This document shows positions 31,107 through 33,085 of a stretch of 33,085 nucleotides of DNA, in pieces (the stretch's first letter is position 1; every line of letters begins with the position of its first letter). The stretch comes from OPU3-GD-OMZ sp001901525. Its GTDB lineage: Bacteria > Pseudomonadota > Gammaproteobacteria > Methylococcales > Methylomonadaceae. The stretch is from positions 1 to 33,085 of the forward strand of contig CAXCEI010000016.1 in the NCBI GenBank assembly GCA_963981505.1, written 5' to 3'. The position numbers and the translations under genes are program-made. Below the pieces are notes generated by a model, which saw only the letters and a list, made by a program, of their open reading frames with translations, was not told the origin of the DNA and did no database searches.

Positions 31107-32648
31107 ATGACCCAAGAATCACGCACCATTCAAATCATGGACACGACACTTCGTGATGGCGAACAAACACAAGGGGTGTCGTTCTCACCTGATGAAAAAG
31201 TGAACCTAGCTAAAACACTGCTAAACTCACTGCGGGTGGACCGGATCGAGGTTGCTTCTGCCCGCGTATCTGATGGCGAAAAACAAGCCGTAACCGAAAT
31301 TAATGCCTGGGCCAATCAAGAGGGGTATCCCGGCCAAGTTGAAGTTCTCGGTTTTGTCGATCATACCAAGAGCGTTGATTGGATTAAAGAAACCGGTGGT
31401 CAGGTTATTAATCTACTCACCAAGGGGAGCGAAAAACATTGCCATGAACAATTACGTAAGACCCTTGAGCAACATATCAGCGAGATTCTCCAAACCGTAT
31501 CTTACGCACAAAACCAAGGACTCAGCGTTAACGTTTATTTAGAAGACTGGTCTAATGGTTTTAACGATAATCGCGAGTATGTTTATCAGTTAGTAGACCA
31601 AATTCAACACGCCGGCATTAAACACTTTATGCTACCTGACACCTTAGGTGTTATGTCACCACAAGAAGTCTTCAACAACTTAAATGAAATGTGTGCCCGT
31701 TATCCTGAATTACATTTTGATTTCCACCCGCACAATGACTACGGCTTGGCCACAGCAAACGTGATGGCCGCTGTAAAAGCCGGCGTTAACTCGGTGCACT
31801 GTACGGTCAACTGCTTAGGTGAACGCGCGGGTAACGCTTCACTGGCCGAAGTCACCGCCGTATTACGCGACAAAATGGGCATGATTATATCCATCGATGA
31901 AAATCACCTAGTTCGCACCAGCGCCATGGTTGAAAATTTCTCTGGCAAACGCATTTCTGCCAACACTCCCATCATTGGCGCCGATGTATTTACCCAAACA
32001 GCCGGTATTCATGCCGATGGCGATCACAAGGGTGGCCTTTATGAAAGTATGCTTAGCCCTGAACGCTTTTCTCGTACCCGTAGTTATGCACTGGGGAAAA
32101 TGAGTGGCAGAGCCTCGCTATTAAAAAACCTTGAAAAATTAGGCCTTGACCTACCAACCGAGATACAACAAAAGGTTTTAACTAAAATCGTTCAATTAGG
32201 TGACTCAAAGCAAACCATTACTACTGATGACTTACCCTTTATCATTGCCGATGTTCTCGAAAATGATAATTACCAACACATTCAACTCATTGACTGCTCT
32301 ATTACCAGCGAATTTGAATCAATCTCAACAGCGACACTCTGCGTTAAGATTAAGGATAGAGAACATTCAGCAACAGGTTCAGGAAATGGCGGATTTGATG
32401 CTTTTATTGATGCTATCAACAAAATCATGGCGCTCTATAACTACACGCTTCCGGAACTGATTGACTATGAAGTCAGAATTCCTAAAGGCGGCCATACCTA
32501 TGCTCTGACTGAATGCTTAATCACTTGGGAATGTGCTGAAGATGTTCGTAAAACGCGCGGCGTTCATGCCAATCAAGTCTTTGCTTCGGTCTTAGCAACT
32601 TTAAAAATTATCAATATTCATCTGCAAGAACAAATGAATAAAGACTAG
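31107..32648 (+). CDS. 2-isopropylmalate / citramalate synthase family protein
   Basis: This is a DRE-TIM metallolyase with a C-terminal regulatory domain, 513 residues. The catalytic barrel shows DTTLRDGEQ at 12-20, the metal histidines in HPHNDYGLA near 209-217, and GERAGNA near 239-245. GIHADGDHKGG follows in the helical subdomain. From about 370 a LeuA-type allosteric domain is recognisable (EHSATGSGNGGFDAF). The LxVDRIEVASARVSDGE form differs from E. coli LeuA and recalls the synthases of Bacteroidetes, so this may be a leucine-sensitive isopropylmalate synthase or a citramalate synthase for isoleucine. Co-transcription with leuCD fits either, since LeuCD also processes citramalate. Specificity is unresolved. 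Confidence 0.88.
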   Translation: MTQESRTIQIMDTTLRDGEQTQGVSFSPDEKVNLAKTLLNSLRVDRIEVASARVSDGEKQAVTEINAWANQEGYPGQVEVLGFVDHTKSVDWIKETGGQVINLLTKGSEKHCHEQLRKTLEQHISEILQTVSYAQNQGLSVNVYLEDWSNGFNDNREYVYQLVDQIQHAGIKHFMLPDTLGVMSPQEVFNNLNEMCARYPELHFDFHPHNDYGLATANVMAAVKAGVNSVHCTVNCLGERAGNASLAEVTAVLRDKMGMIISIDENHLVRTSAMVENFSGKRISANTPIIGADVFTQTAGIHADGDHKGGLYESMLSPERFSRTRSYALGKMSGRASLLKNLEKLGLDLPTEIQQKVLTKIVQLGDSKQTITTDDLPFIIADVLENDNYQHIQLIDCSITSEFESISTATLCVKIKDREHSATGSGNGGFDAFIDAINKIMALYNYTLPELIDYEVRIPKGGHTYALTECLITWECAEDVRKTRGVHANQVFASVLATLKIINIHLQEQMNKD

Positions 32649-32691
32649 ATAGTTCAAGCCTGCTCTTTCTGTTGCTGATAGTAAATAACAA

Positions 32692-33085
32692 TTATGAAAC
32701 TTCTAAGGCATTGATAAATTTCTGCGATTGTGTGATCGCACTATTCATCTCAACGACTAACTTTTCAATATCGTGCTTAATCGATTTATACTCTCCCTGT
32801 AAAGCACCTATCGCTTTTGCGTTGAGGTTATGCTTCAGATATAAAGTATTATCTTTTAATGCAGCTAACACCGGTTGCATTCTGTCTTCTGCTTTGTGCA
32901 TTGACCTTATTAAGGTTTTATAACGAGATTCCGTTTCGCGCAGTTTTTGCTGGCTTTGCCGTTTTAATTTTGCATTTGTAAATTGCTCAATTTCATCTTG
33001 CCATTCTTCAAATAACGCTCCCGCCACATTTTCAATAGCATTGATGCGAGCAGAAACCTCTTCGGCTATTTCAGCGCTTTGTTCA
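32692..33085 (-). CDS. DUF2959-like coiled-coil protein (5' end beyond the window)
   Basis: The reading frame stays open to the right edge of the window, so the gene is partial; at least 131 residues are visible. It starts within EQSAEIAEEVSARINAIE and continues FEEWQDEIEQFTNAKLKRQS, the pattern of the DUF2959 family, which is mostly helical. The Lys/Glu-rich heptads suggest a coiled coil; the C-terminus is SQKFINALEVS. Family members often have a lipoprotein or secretion signal at the N-terminus, which is out of view. Function unknown. It converges with the synthase gene, 43 nt apart, with no clear terminator between. Confidence 0.8.
   Translation of the reverse strand, partial: EQSAEIAEEVSARINAIENVAGALFEEWQDEIEQFTNAKLKRQSQQKLRETESRYKTLIRSMHKAEDRMQPVLAALKDNTLYLKHNLNAKAIGALQGEYKSIKHDIEKLVVEMNSAITQSQKFINALEVS

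Overview
The window looks like the chromosome of a gammaproteobacterium that assimilates C1 carbon through the ribulose monophosphate (RuMP) cycle, most likely a Methylococcales-type methanotroph. The reasons are two 3-hexulose-6-phosphate synthase genes, a 6-phospho-3-hexuloisomerase, and transketolase, transaldolase and class II aldolase in one minus-strand block, among ordinary gammaproteobacterial housekeeping genes (ychF, ygfZ/ygfX, coaX-birA, ssb, uvrA, glnS, leuCD). The taxonomic call is inference; no rRNA or methane monooxygenase gene is present.

Layout. 1-11.7 kb: tRNA-Met, ychF, a small SDHAF4-like gene with ygfX, divergent ygfZ, coaX-birA, ssb, a YajR-like MFS transporter, divergent uvrA, then a small membrane protein, a rhomboid protease and a polytopic membrane protein. 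11.8-16.3 kb: a SoxC-like molybdoenzyme with its cytochrome c, a tRNA-Ala/tRNA-Glu unit with a near-consensus promoter, peptide deformylase and glnS. 16.3-24.9 kb, all minus strand: hps copy 2, a 441-residue repeat-motif protein, hps copy 1-hpi, tkt with a small membrane protein, tal, fba. Hairpin terminators split this block into at least five transcription units. 25.2-28.8 kb: a HAD phosphatase, dhaK, convergent dhaL, and a PfkB sugar kinase. 29-32.6 kb: leuC, leuD and an isopropylmalate/citramalate synthase homologue. The right edge holds a partial DUF2959 gene.

The most unusual feature is in the RuMP block. The 441-residue protein between the two identical hps genes carries thirteen copies of a short motif, [ST]-[GA]-V-x-x-Y-[LI], spread through an acidic, apparently disordered chain with no signal peptide or membrane helix. 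The same motif (TGVDRYL) occurs twice at the C-terminus of a small single-pass membrane protein encoded 30 nt after tkt, with a predicted topology that puts the motifs in the cytoplasm. I propose, as inference, a multivalent scaffold plus membrane anchor that organises RuMP enzymes, similar in logic to CsoS2 or EPYC1 with Rubisco. None of the RuMP enzymes in the window carries the motif, so one of them, or a protein encoded elsewhere, would have to be its receptor.

The two hps genes are identical over 665 bp, from stop codon to 17 nt upstream of the start, and diverge immediately outside. Both have a TTGACA-N17-TTAAAGTC promoter in otherwise unrelated upstream DNA. Several small genes or starts were revised by inspection: a 54-codon SDHAF4-like gene at 1802-1966, and shorter starts for ygfX, ssb, the small membrane proteins, the cytochrome c, hpi and dhaL.
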